The notes below the pieces were generated by a model. That model searched no databases and was not told the DNA's origin. It saw only the letters and a program-made list of their open reading frames with translations. 6,134 nt of DNA from Syntrophus sp. (in: bacteria) (GTDB lineage: Bacteria; Desulfobacterota; Syntrophia; Syntrophales; UBA8958): the NCBI GenBank assembly GCA_003451635.1, contig DMAT01000272.1, positions 1 to 6,134 of the forward strand. Direction: 5' to 3'. Below are positions 1 through 5,932 of the stretch, piece by piece; the stretch's first letter is position 1; each line of letters starts with the position of its first letter. The position numbers and the translations under genes are program-made.

Positions 1-498
1 CTCGTCGATCTCCTTGTCTGTAGCGTCAGCATGGGGGATATTCGCGATCTCGTCGTAGTTCGGCATCCGCCGTTTGTCATCCACTTTCCAGTATTTGGTC
101 TCGCGGTGGTTGTGGGTGACGAAGAACCGTGCGTGTTCGTACTGCGCATAGTTGGCACCTTGCACATAATCCTTCAAAGAGATGGTCACATTATCGGCCT
201 TGCATTCAATCACAATCAGGGCGTGTTCCTGTTTCTGTTTAGCTTCGGGTGTGCGCCAAATCAGGAAGTCGGCGCGGGCCTGTGCGGCTCCGCGGCTAGT
301 CACTGGCGACTCCTCATCAATCTGGTCCAGGGTATAGCCGTATTCGTTCATCAGAACGATGAGAAATTCCTGGCGGACCCGTTCTTCCGGTGTGGCTTTC
401 AGCCATTTCTGACGAAGGGGACTGAATATTTCATTGCCTCGGATCTCGATTTGATCCGGCTTGACGTAAGGCTGCGGTGTTGATTGTTTATTGGCCAT
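1..498 (-). CDS. Type I restriction HsdR_N-type nuclease domain protein, N-terminal part (cut by the window edge)
   Basis: The 166 visible codons give the N-terminal part of a protein that continues past the left edge. A 'TPEERVRQEF' segment (residues 36-45) followed by an 'NEYGY' stretch is typical of type I restriction HsdR_N domains. The PD-(D/E)XK nuclease core is visible as D77 (in RADF), then E98-C-K100 at the end of a hydrophobic strand (LIVIECK), then Q113-x3-Y117, the QxxxY motif of HsdR nucleases. Such a domain would cut DNA or recognise DNA ends. It occurs at the N-terminus of HsdR, but also fused to N-6 adenine methylases and in short stand-alone proteins, and the visible part cannot separate these. 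The start is ATG at 498, preceded by AAGGAGG (503-509), a strong ribosome site with a short spacer of 4 bases. That site touches the radC stop codon, so translational coupling to radC is likely. Domain assignment is fairly sure; the full-length protein type is open. Confidence 0.82.
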   Translation of the reverse strand, partial: MANKQSTPQPYVKPDQIEIRGNEIFSPLRQKWLKATPEERVRQEFLIVLMNEYGYTLDQIDEESPVTSRGAAQARADFLIWRTPEAKQKQEHALIVIECKADNVTISLKDYVQGANYAQYEHARFFVTHNHRETKYWKVDDKRRMPNYDEIANIPHADATDKEIDE

Positions 499-502
499 AT
501 GG

Positions 503-509
503 CCTCCTT
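503..509 (-). promoter_or_regulatory. Shine-Dalgarno of the HsdR_N gene, next to the radC stop
   Basis: On the minus strand AAGGAGG lies 4 bases before the ATG at 498 and begins directly after the TAG stop of radC (510-512). Ribosomes ending radC would stop on top of this site, which suggests coupled translation. It also fixes the start of the downstream gene. Confidence 0.75.
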
Positions 510-1244
510 CTATTCGTTCGTAAATTCTTGAAGCCGACCGGAATCGGAGTAACTATAGTGCTCGGTATCCCCGACTATAATATGGTCAAGCAGGACCAGA
601 CCAACTAGTTTGCACGCTTTCTGCAGATGGTCGGTAGTGTCGTCGTCGCCGGCCGACGGCTCCGAGTTTCCGGAGGGATGATTGTGAACCAAAACGACGG
701 CGGCAGCAGAGATGCGGAGAGCTCCTTCGATGACGCGACGGACGTAAACGGTTGCCTGGGTGGGCGTTCCTTCAGTGATCTCCGTTTCGCCGAGGTGCTG
801 GTTCTGCCCATTCAGAAACACAGCGATGACAACCTCCTGCCGCTTGCCGATGAGAAGCGGGCGGAAGTGTGCGGCGACGGCTGCTGAGGACGCAAACGAA
901 GGAGCAATAAGTTTCCCGGCACACAGCCGCTTGCCTAGTTCAAAAGCAGCCTTGATCTGCGAAACTTTCGCAGGCCCCAGGCCTGGCACCTTCAGGAGGT
1001 CCTGAACGTGGGCGCGATCGAGCCCGCGAAGGCCTCTGAAATCCTTCAAGATCGCAAGAGCAGCCTCGTAAGCGCTCGTTCCACGAACGCCTACCCTGAA
1101 TGTTCCTGAGCCGATGCGAAGACAGATAGCGAGCAGATCAGCATCCGTCATGCGTTCCGGGCCTTCGGCGAGGAGGCGTTCGCGCGGCCGTTCGTTTGTT
1201 GGCCATGAGATAATGCCTTTTGATTTCATTTTAACTGTTTTCAT
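510..1244 (-). CDS. radC: RadC-family JAB/MPN domain protein
   Basis: At 244 residues this is close to the usual RadC length of about 220-230, and it is complete. The N-terminal part (about 15-105) matches the RadC UPF0758 region: 'RPRERLLAEGPERMTDADLLAI', then a helix-hairpin-helix at 83-94 with the core VPGLGPAKV. The C-terminal part (about 118-242) is a JAB/MPN domain with an intact metal site H187-x-H189-x7-S197-x2-D200, and E137 is the probable catalytic glutamate. JAMM domains bind zinc, but no RadC activity is well established. The old DNA-repair label is doubtful, and many copies sit on mobile or defence elements. It is 39 bases downstream of the AlbA_2/ATPase gene and 11 bases upstream of the HsdR_N gene, so an accessory, operon-borne role is likelier than a housekeeping one. 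Neither Met1 nor the alternative Met6 has a clear Shine-Dalgarno, so the start is uncertain by five residues. Confidence 0.93.
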   Translation of the reverse strand: MKTVKMKSKGIISWPTNERPRERLLAEGPERMTDADLLAICLRIGSGTFRVGVRGTSAYEAALAILKDFRGLRGLDRAHVQDLLKVPGLGPAKVSQIKAAFELGKRLCAGKLIAPSFASSAAVAAHFRPLLIGKRQEVVIAVFLNGQNQHLGETEITEGTPTQATVYVRRVIEGALRISAAAVVLVHNHPSGNSEPSAGDDDTTDHLQKACKLVGLVLLDHIIVGDTEHYSYSDSGRLQEFTNE

Positions 1245-1283
1245 ATTTCGGATTTGATCCTTAGGCCGATGGCTTCTGATAAA

Positions 1284-2864
1284 TTATTTGTAAAATTCCC
1301 TTCCCTTTGCCGTCAACCGGTACCGCTGTAAGCGGCTCTGGGGTTTATCCGGCATTGTAAACTCTATGGTACCCTGGGTTATCAGATCCTTGAGAACCAC
1401 TTTGAGTTGCCCAGAAACCCTTTTTTGTCCAAGTTGCTCAGACATGTCCGAGATGGAGGCATCCGTCATCTGTGCGAGGTATAGGCAGATCCTAGCATCC
1501 AAAGGTTGCTTGTCCGACTGGTACTGCGACTGGTACTGTGACTGGTACTGTGACTTAGTGCCAGGCTTTTCAGCATCAGCCCCGTCTTCTTTTGTAAGCT
1601 GCTGCAACGCGCCCGGATGGATTGGAAATCTGGTCACGAAATATGTCCGGTCTTCGTCCGTTTCAAAGACTGGCAGGGGAGATCCGTTTTTCTTAATCGC
1701 CCGGAGGATTTTGGGTATACCTGTGCCCCGGCCTTCGGTCAGGTTCAATTCCTTGAGGAATTCGCCGATCCGTCGGTTCCGGTAGCGGCGTGTAGCACTG
1801 CGGCCTGCTTGCAGATCCTCCAGGTTAACGGATCGATCAGGGCCGGGATAACTTGCAATAGTGACGTGATCGGGGAGAATGCGGACTTCGATGGGTTCTC
1901 GTATCTCGTAACTGCGGTGATAGACCGCATTGACGAGGGCCTCTTCAAGTGCCTCATAAGGGTAGTTAAAGAAGCGCTCCGCTTCGGGCCTTCCCCGCTG
2001 CTTGACGACGATCTCCTCAATGAGGATGGCATTGATATAGGCAAGCGCTTCCTTGACCATGCGGTTCAGGGGGCCTTTGAAAATCTTTTCGGTGAAGACG
2101 TCGCCACCTGGTCCGTCGGGGAACTTAACGACGTCAATCTGGGCCTGGGGAAAGAAGCAGTCAGGAGCGTTGTTGAAAAAAAGCAGGCCCACGTTGAGTG
2201 GTTTGATTATTTCCGCAGGACCGGAAACGATGTGCATCTGGCGGCAGAGCTGGGTAAAATCCATCGCCGTTGCGTCTTCATAAAGATTGCTTCCCACCTC
2301 CCGCAGAAAATCCCGGATCAGAGCCAGGTCCAGATCTTCGAGGGAGGACCGATGGGCGATCCGGTCATCGAAGGGCACGGTGGCCGCCAAACCAAGAAGT
2401 TCCATTTCATCGCCATGGGTCGCCCGGACAGTTGTGGAAGCCTTGCGAATGTAATAGGCGAATTCTTTGGCTTCCTTCGCGAGAGACACCGGGGCTTTGT
2501 AGGGACGGGTCTGGCCGCCCGACGCCCAGAGGATCAGGACATGACGATCCTGGATCACATAAGGGGCGATGACGGGATGATAGGCCGGCCGCATCCGGTA
2601 GCCCAGGGCGAGAATCTCCTTCTGAATTTTGTCTATCTTGTTTGCGGTAATTCCGACAGGTGGCAGGATAGGACGACCGTCCTTCTCCTCAATGCCGATG
2701 ATGATGTAGCCCCCGCCCAGATTGTGAAAGTCGTTGGCAAAGGCGCAGAGGGTGTGGATGACAGCCTCCGGATTCCACCCTTTCTTAAACTCCAGGCGCT
2801 CCCCTTCGATGGTGTGCCCTTTGATGAGTTCGTCAATATTTATCGGTAGGTGTATGTCAGGCAT
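1284..2864 (-). CDS. AlbA_2 (Schlafen-like) / GHKL ATPase protein with winged-helix C-terminus
   Basis: This 526-residue protein has several recognisable parts. Residues about 18-145 form an AlbA_2/Schlafen-type domain, seen in 'EGERLEFKKGW', the 'CAFAND' helix and 'GGGYIIIGIEE'. Residues about 300-415 resemble the HATPase_c_4 (RecG C-terminal-like) ATP-binding domain: an N-box-like stretch EALEEALVNAVYHR (304-317, with N312) and a G-box-like EGRGTGIPKI (377-386). Residues 438-450 are a YQSQ tetrapeptide repeat. Residues about 456-526 look like a winged helix (ISDMSEQLGQKRVSGQLKVVL, then a hydrophobic strand and basic tail). Proteins of this design are usually named putative transcriptional regulators or ATP-binding proteins, and often occur in defence and restriction loci. 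Their biochemical role is unsettled, and calling them RecG helicases is wrong because no helicase motifs are present. It is the first gene of the minus-strand cluster and may regulate it (inference). The ATG at 2864 has no strong ribosome site, only GTGAG close by. Confidence 0.88.
   Translation of the reverse strand: MPDIHLPINIDELIKGHTIEGERLEFKKGWNPEAVIHTLCAFANDFHNLGGGYIIIGIEEKDGRPILPPVGITANKIDKIQKEILALGYRMRPAYHPVIAPYVIQDRHVLILWASGGQTRPYKAPVSLAKEAKEFAYYIRKASTTVRATHGDEMELLGLAATVPFDDRIAHRSSLEDLDLALIRDFLREVGSNLYEDATAMDFTQLCRQMHIVSGPAEIIKPLNVGLLFFNNAPDCFFPQAQIDVVKFPDGPGGDVFTEKIFKGPLNRMVKEALAYINAILIEEIVVKQRGRPEAERFFNYPYEALEEALVNAVYHRSYEIREPIEVRILPDHVTIASYPGPDRSVNLEDLQAGRSATRRYRNRRIGEFLKELNLTEGRGTGIPKILRAIKKNGSPLPVFETDEDRTYFVTRFPIHPGALQQLTKEDGADAEKPGTKSQYQSQYQSQYQSDKQPLDARICLYLAQMTDASISDMSEQLGQKRVSGQLKVVLKDLITQGTIEFTMPDKPQSRLQRYRLTAKGREFYK
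1516..1555 (-). repeat. 12-bp tandem repeat inside the AlbA_2/ATPase gene
   Basis: Read on the plus strand, the unit GACTGGTACTGY occurs three times in a row (1516-1527, 1528-1539, 1540-1551) and is followed by a partial fourth copy GACT (1552-1555). The copies differ only at their last base. On the coding strand it gives a repeated Tyr-Gln-Ser-Gln, residues 438-450, in the linker between the ATPase domain and the winged helix. Because 12 is a multiple of 3, changes in copy number would alter linker length without breaking the frame. Confidence 0.9.
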
Positions 2865-2919
2865 TGCTCACTTTATACGATGTTATATGCTACTCCAATT
2901 CTTCAATAATATATTCTGA

Positions 2920-2951
2920 ATTATATCCACCATGATTAACTACAAAGTCAA
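2920..2951 (-). promoter_or_regulatory. Candidate promoter of the minus-strand cluster
   Basis: On the minus strand TTGACT (2946-2951) is a 5/6 match to the -35 box, and a perfect TATAAT lies at 2920-2925. The spacer is 20 bases, longer than the usual 16-18, so strength is doubtful. A second TATAAA at 2872-2877 lies only about 8 bases before the ATG, but its best -35-like partner is poor. Transcription from there would give an almost leaderless message, which would fit the missing ribosome site. Confidence 0.35.
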
Positions 2952-2957
2952 GCAATT

Positions 2958-2971
2958 CCATTAATTAATGG
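2958..2971. promoter_or_regulatory. Perfect 14-bp palindrome CCATTAATTAATGG, possible operator
   Basis: CCATTAATTAATGG is identical on both strands. It lies 6 bases upstream of the candidate minus-strand -35 box and about 38 bases from the plus-strand one, between the two divergent promoters. A dimeric regulator site is possible. A 14-bp palindrome is not very rare in 6 kb of partly AT-rich DNA, so this is suggestive only. Confidence 0.3.
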
Positions 2972-3009
2972 TAGAGGTGCATAGATTTGACCGGTCCATT
3001 TTCAGAACC

Positions 3010-3038
3010 TTGACTTTTCCGTTGGGTATCTTTACATT
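3010..3038 (+). promoter_or_regulatory. Candidate sigma-70 promoter of the FmdB-family gene
   Basis: TTGACT (3010-3015) and TACATT (3033-3038) are separated by exactly 17 bases and match the -35 and -10 consensus at 5/6 and 4/6. Transcription would start near 3045, leaving a short leader that still includes AAGGAGG (3049-3055), 9 bases before the ATG at 3065. Confidence 0.5.
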
Positions 3039-3064
3039 GAGGACGAACAAGGAGGCGCGACAAG

Positions 3065-3262
3065 ATGCCCATCTATGAATTCAAATGTAAAAAATGCGGT
3101 CTGGAATTTGAAAAGATTTTCTTTTCCTCCGACAAGAAGGAAGCGGTACCCTGCCCGGAATGCAAATCGAAAAAGACCCGCAAGCTGATCTCCGCCTTTG
3201 CCGGCGGCAAGTCCGGCTCCGGCTGCGGTTCCTGCGCCGCCACAAGTTGTCCTCCCTCTTGA
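3065..3262 (+). CDS. FmdB-family zinc-ribbon protein
   Basis: This 65-residue protein opens with MPIYEFKCKKCG, the hallmark of the FmdB/CxxC_CXXC_SSSS zinc-ribbon family. C8-x2-C11 and C30-P-E-C33 make a four-cysteine zinc site. A basic stretch (KSKKTRK, 34-40) and a Gly/Ser-rich tail with three more cysteines (C54, C57, C62) follow; family members often end in such Cys/Ser-rich tails. The name comes from a putative regulator linked to formamidase and amidase genes in other bacteria, but the role of most members is unknown and none can be assigned here. A strong AAGGAGG 9 bases upstream supports the start. It has its own candidate promoter and an intrinsic terminator right behind it, so it is probably expressed as a single gene and separately from adk. 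Size and motifs are normal for the family. Confidence 0.92.
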   Translation: MPIYEFKCKKCGLEFEKIFFSSDKKEAVPCPECKSKKTRKLISAFAGGKSGSGCGSCAATSCPPS

Positions 3263-3276
3263 GGCCACTGAAGCTC

Positions 3277-3305
3277 TCACGACCGTGAGTCGTGACCATT
3301 TTTTT
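3277..3305 (+). terminator. Intrinsic terminator after the FmdB-family gene
   Basis: TCACGAC (3277-3283) pairs with GTCGTGA (3289-3295) around a 5-base loop, and a run of seven T (3299-3305) follows after three bases. It starts 14 bases after the stop codon. There is no T-run on the minus strand, so it works in the plus direction only. A competing pairing of CTCAC with GTGAG exists inside the same segment. Confidence 0.8.
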
Positions 3306-3307
3306 AA

Positions 3308-3336
3308 TTGCTAAAACCGGGAGAATCCATTATATG
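3308..3336 (+). promoter_or_regulatory. Candidate promoter of adk
   Basis: TTGCTA (3308-3313) and TATATG (3331-3336), each a 4/6 match, are separated by 17 bases. They lie directly behind the FmdB terminator and about 40 bases before adk. Since the terminator should separate adk from the upstream gene, a promoter is expected in this 70-base gap, and this is the best candidate I see. Confidence 0.38.
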
Positions 3337-3378
3337 GAGCAGACTTTTCACAAAGAACCCTGAAAGGAGTTTGTCAGC

Positions 3379-4053
3379 ATGAATATTTTGATTTTTGGAC
3401 CCAATGGAAGCGGTAAAGGCACCCAGGGCGCGATCGTCCAGAAGAAGTATGGCGTCCCCCATATCGAGACCGGCGTTATCTTCAGAGACAACATTAAGAA
3501 AGGCACGGATCTCGGCAAAAAAGCTAAGGATTATATTGATCGCGGCGAGCTCGTTCCCGATGATATCACCGTGCCCATGATCCTCAACCGCCTCAAGGAA
3601 GCGGATTGCGCCAAGGGATGGCTCCTGGATGGCTTCCCCAGAAACCTTGTCCAGGCTGAAGCGCTTTGGAACGCCCTGACCAAAGAGAAGATTACCCTCG
3701 ACTACGTCATCGAGATCCTTCTCGACCGTCAGACATCGAAAAACCGCATCATGGGCCGACGGCTCTGCGCCACGGACAACAACCATCCGAACAATATCTT
3801 TATCGAAGCCATCAAACCGGCAGAAAAAGACGGCAAGATGGTTTGTCGCGTCTGCGGCTGCGAGACCCTGACCGCCCGAGCCGATGACCAGGACGAAGTG
3901 GCCATCGACAAGCGGCATAACATCTATTACGACACCAAGACGGGCACCCTGGCCGGAGTGAACTATTTCAAGGAGCGGGTCAAGGTCATCGGTGTCAGCG
4001 GCGTCGCGGGCGTGAAAGAAGTCTCCGAAGATATCCTTAAAAAGCTGGGATAG
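3379..4053 (+). CDS. adk: Adenylate kinase
   Basis: Catalyses ATP + AMP = 2 ADP in the cytoplasm, keeping the adenylate pool balanced. At 224 residues it is in the range of the long form (about 214-220). The P-loop is GPNGSGKGT (7-15). AMP-site residues are visible in TGVIFR (31-36) and LDGFPR (83-88), including R36 and R88. The LID begins at GRRLC (126-130), and R167 (ARADDQ) and R179 (DKR) correspond to the phosphate-contacting arginines known in E. coli. The LID is unusual: instead of two CxxC pairs it has C130-x2-D133 and C156-x2-C159, plus H136 and C161. From memory this version is shared by Desulfovibrio-type enzymes, so it is a lineage trait, not damage. AAGGAG (3364-3369), 9 bases before the ATG, supports the start. 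lepA follows after 55 bases with a hairpin between them. Confidence 0.95.
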   Translation: MNILIFGPNGSGKGTQGAIVQKKYGVPHIETGVIFRDNIKKGTDLGKKAKDYIDRGELVPDDITVPMILNRLKEADCAKGWLLDGFPRNLVQAEALWNALTKEKITLDYVIEILLDRQTSKNRIMGRRLCATDNNHPNNIFIEAIKPAEKDGKMVCRVCGCETLTARADDQDEVAIDKRHNIYYDTKTGTLAGVNYFKERVKVIGVSGVAGVKEVSEDILKKLG

Positions 4054-4076
4054 ACAAACATCTTAATAAATATTAT

Positions 4077-4107
4077 AAGAGCCCTCCATAATTTTTGGAG
4101 GGCTCTT
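4077..4107 (+). promoter_or_regulatory. 11-bp hairpin between adk and lepA that covers the lepA Shine-Dalgarno
   Basis: AAGAGCCCTCC (4077-4087) pairs perfectly with GGAGGGCTCTT (4097-4107) around a 9-base A/T loop. The 3' arm contains GGAGGG (4097-4102), six bases before an in-frame ATG at 4109 and the only good ribosome site for lepA. Folded, the stem would hide it. As a terminator it would be weak: only TTT follows before ATG, and the longer T-run lies in the loop. It could therefore limit readthrough from adk, throttle lepA translation, or both. Confidence 0.6.
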
Positions 4108-4108
4108 T

Positions 4109-5917
4109 ATGTTGACAAACATGGATTATATACGTAATTTCAGCATTATTGCCCATATCGATCACGGGAAATCAACCCTGGCGGACCGCCTTATCCAGTA
4201 TACCGGCGGTTGCGATGCCCGTAACTTCCAGGATCAGATCCTCGATAATATGGATATCGAGCGTGAGAGGGGGATTACCATCAAGAGTCAGGCGATCTCC
4301 CTGCCTTATACCGCCCGGGATGGAAAAACTTACAACCTGAATCTCATCGACACCCCCGGCCATGTGGACTTCAGCTATGAAGTCTCCCGCTCCCTGGCCT
4401 CCTGCGAGGGTGTTCTCCTCCTTATCGATGCGGCCCAGGGGGTCCAGGCCCAGACCCTGGCCAACCTTTACCTGGCCATGGAACACGACCTGGAAATCAT
4501 CCCCGTGATCAACAAAATTGATCTCCCCTCCGCCGATGTCGAGCGGGTTATCGAACAGATCGATTCGGAACTGGGGCTGGACACTGACACCCACCTGAAA
4601 TGCTCGGCCAAGGAGGGAACGGGGATCGAGGATATCCTGGAGGCCATCGTGCAGAGGGTGCCGCCCCCCGGCGGCAATCCCGAAGCGCCCCTGTCGGCCC
4701 TCATCTTCGACGCCCAGTATGACCCTTTCCGGGGCACGGTCATCCATTGCCGGATTATGGATGGGGTGGTGCAAAGCGGCGATATTATCCGTTTCATGTA
4801 CGGCGGGGCCACCTACAAGGTCGAGGAAGTGGGTCATTTCCTTCTGGCCCGCCAGAAGCGGGATGTCCTGGCGGCGGGGGAAGTGGGCTACATCATCGCC
4901 GGCGTCAAGACCATCTCCGATGTCCGAACCGGCGACACGATCACCCTGGAGAAACGGCCATGTGACAAGCCCCTTCCCGGCTTCAAGGAAGTCAAGCCCG
5001 TCGTCTTCGCCTCGATTTACCCCATTGCCTCCGACGATTACGAAGACCTCGCCGTCTCTCTGGAAAAATACAAGCTCAACGACGCCTCCTTCGTCTATGA
5101 AAAAGACGCCTCCGTCGCCCTGGGACAGGGTTTCCGTTGCGGCTTCCTGGGCCTCCTCCATCTCGACATCGTCCAGGAACGCCTGGAGCGGGAATACGAT
5201 CAGTCCCTGATTCTCTCCGTCCCCAGCGTCCGCTTCCGGTTAACCCTGAAGGACGATACCGTCCTCTATGTGGACAACCCTGCTCATTATCCTCCCCAGA
5301 TGAGTATCGCCAAGGGGGAAGAGCCCTACATCCGGGCCGCCATGATGATGCCGGAGCGCTACCTCGGGGCCGTCATGAAGCTGTGCCAGGAAAAGCGGGG
5401 CATGAATTCAAGCCTCAACTACCCGGGACCGGGAAGGGCGGAATTGATTTATGAGATGCCCTTATCCGAGGTTATTTACGACTTCTATGACCGCTTCAAA
5501 TCCGTCAGCCAGGGGTACGGATCATTTGATTATGAACTCATCGATTTCCGGGACAGCAACCTCGTCCTCATCGACATCCTCGTCAACGGCGAAAAAGTCG
5601 ACGCCCTCTCCCAGATCGTTCATCGCGACCGGGCCCGCGCCTGCGGCCTCCAATCATGTGAACGCCTCAAGGAAGAAATACCGAAACAGATGTTCAAGAT
5701 CGCCCTCCAGGCGGCCATCGGCGGCGAGATCATCGCCCGCACTACCATTACCGCCTTCCGCAAGGACGTTACGGCCAAATGTTATGGCGGCGACATCTCA
5801 CGCAAGAGAAAGCTTCTGGACAAACAGCGTAAAGGCAAAAAGCGCATGAAGATGATCGGCAACGTGAGCATCCCCCAGAGCGCCTTCCTTGCCGTTCTGA
5901 AATCAGATACGGACTGA
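4109..5917 (+). CDS. lepA: Elongation factor 4 (ribosomal back-translocase GTPase LepA)
   Basis: LepA/EF4 is a ribosome-associated GTPase reported to act in back-translocation and in translation initiation or 30S biogenesis. All G motifs are present: AHIDHGKST (G1, 15-23), RGITIKS with the conserved Thr (G2, 54-60), DTPGHVDF with catalytic H85 (G3, 81-88), NKID (G4, 135-138) and SAK (G5, 166-168). EF-G-like domains II, III and V follow, and the LepA-specific C-terminal domain is clear in RKDVTAKCYGGDISRKRK (551-568) and the basic KQRKGKKRMK. It is complete: 602 residues from ATG 4109, or 598 from ATG 4121 (MDYIRNFSII), against 599 in E. coli. Homology favours 4121, but the only Shine-Dalgarno (4097-4102) is correctly spaced for 4109, so I chose 4109. 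A HemW-like gene follows after 15 bases, a pairing common in bacteria. Confidence 0.97.
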   Translation: MLTNMDYIRNFSIIAHIDHGKSTLADRLIQYTGGCDARNFQDQILDNMDIERERGITIKSQAISLPYTARDGKTYNLNLIDTPGHVDFSYEVSRSLASCEGVLLLIDAAQGVQAQTLANLYLAMEHDLEIIPVINKIDLPSADVERVIEQIDSELGLDTDTHLKCSAKEGTGIEDILEAIVQRVPPPGGNPEAPLSALIFDAQYDPFRGTVIHCRIMDGVVQSGDIIRFMYGGATYKVEEVGHFLLARQKRDVLAAGEVGYIIAGVKTISDVRTGDTITLEKRPCDKPLPGFKEVKPVVFASIYPIASDDYEDLAVSLEKYKLNDASFVYEKDASVALGQGFRCGFLGLLHLDIVQERLEREYDQSLILSVPSVRFRLTLKDDTVLYVDNPAHYPPQMSIAKGEEPYIRAAMMMPERYLGAVMKLCQEKRGMNSSLNYPGPGRAELIYEMPLSEVIYDFYDRFKSVSQGYGSFDYELIDFRDSNLVLIDILVNGEKVDALSQIVHRDRARACGLQSCERLKEEIPKQMFKIALQAAIGGEIIARTTITAFRKDVTAKCYGGDISRKRKLLDKQRKGKKRMKMIGNVSIPQSAFLAVLKSDTD

Positions 5918-5932
5918 TTGATTCACCGTTAA

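Noticed and set aside
31..483. A 150-codon open frame on the plus strand at the left end
   Set aside because: It is antisense to the HsdR_N domain, whose nuclease motifs are clear on the minus strand. No ribosome site or recognisable domain is present.
1617..2849. A 410-codon open frame on the plus strand opposite the AlbA_2/ATPase gene
   Set aside because: Its translation shows no recognisable motif, it has no ribosome site, and it fully overlaps a minus-strand gene with clear domains. It is a by-product of the codon usage of that gene.
1284..2864. Naming the AlbA_2/ATPase protein a RecG helicase
   Set aside because: The resemblance is to the HATPase_c_4 family, often mislabelled RecG. No Walker A/B helicase core, DEAD-type box or wedge domain is visible.
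2989..2996. Palindrome GACCGGTC in the divergent region
   Set aside because: Eight bases is too short to mean anything by itself, and it does not coincide with either promoter element.
3304..3918. A 204-codon minus-strand open frame over adk
   Set aside because: It is antisense to the conserved adenylate kinase core and has no motif of its own.
4112..4140. Perfect TTGACA with TAATTT 17 bases downstream, a possible lepA promoter
   Set aside because: It sits at or after both lepA start codons, so transcripts would begin inside the gene. The -10 match is weak, and the bases are needed to encode the conserved N-terminus.
4172..5161. A 329-codon open frame on the minus strand inside lepA
   Set aside because: It lies antisense to the conserved GTPase and following domains of LepA, and its Gly/Asp-rich, low-complexity translation matches no family I know.
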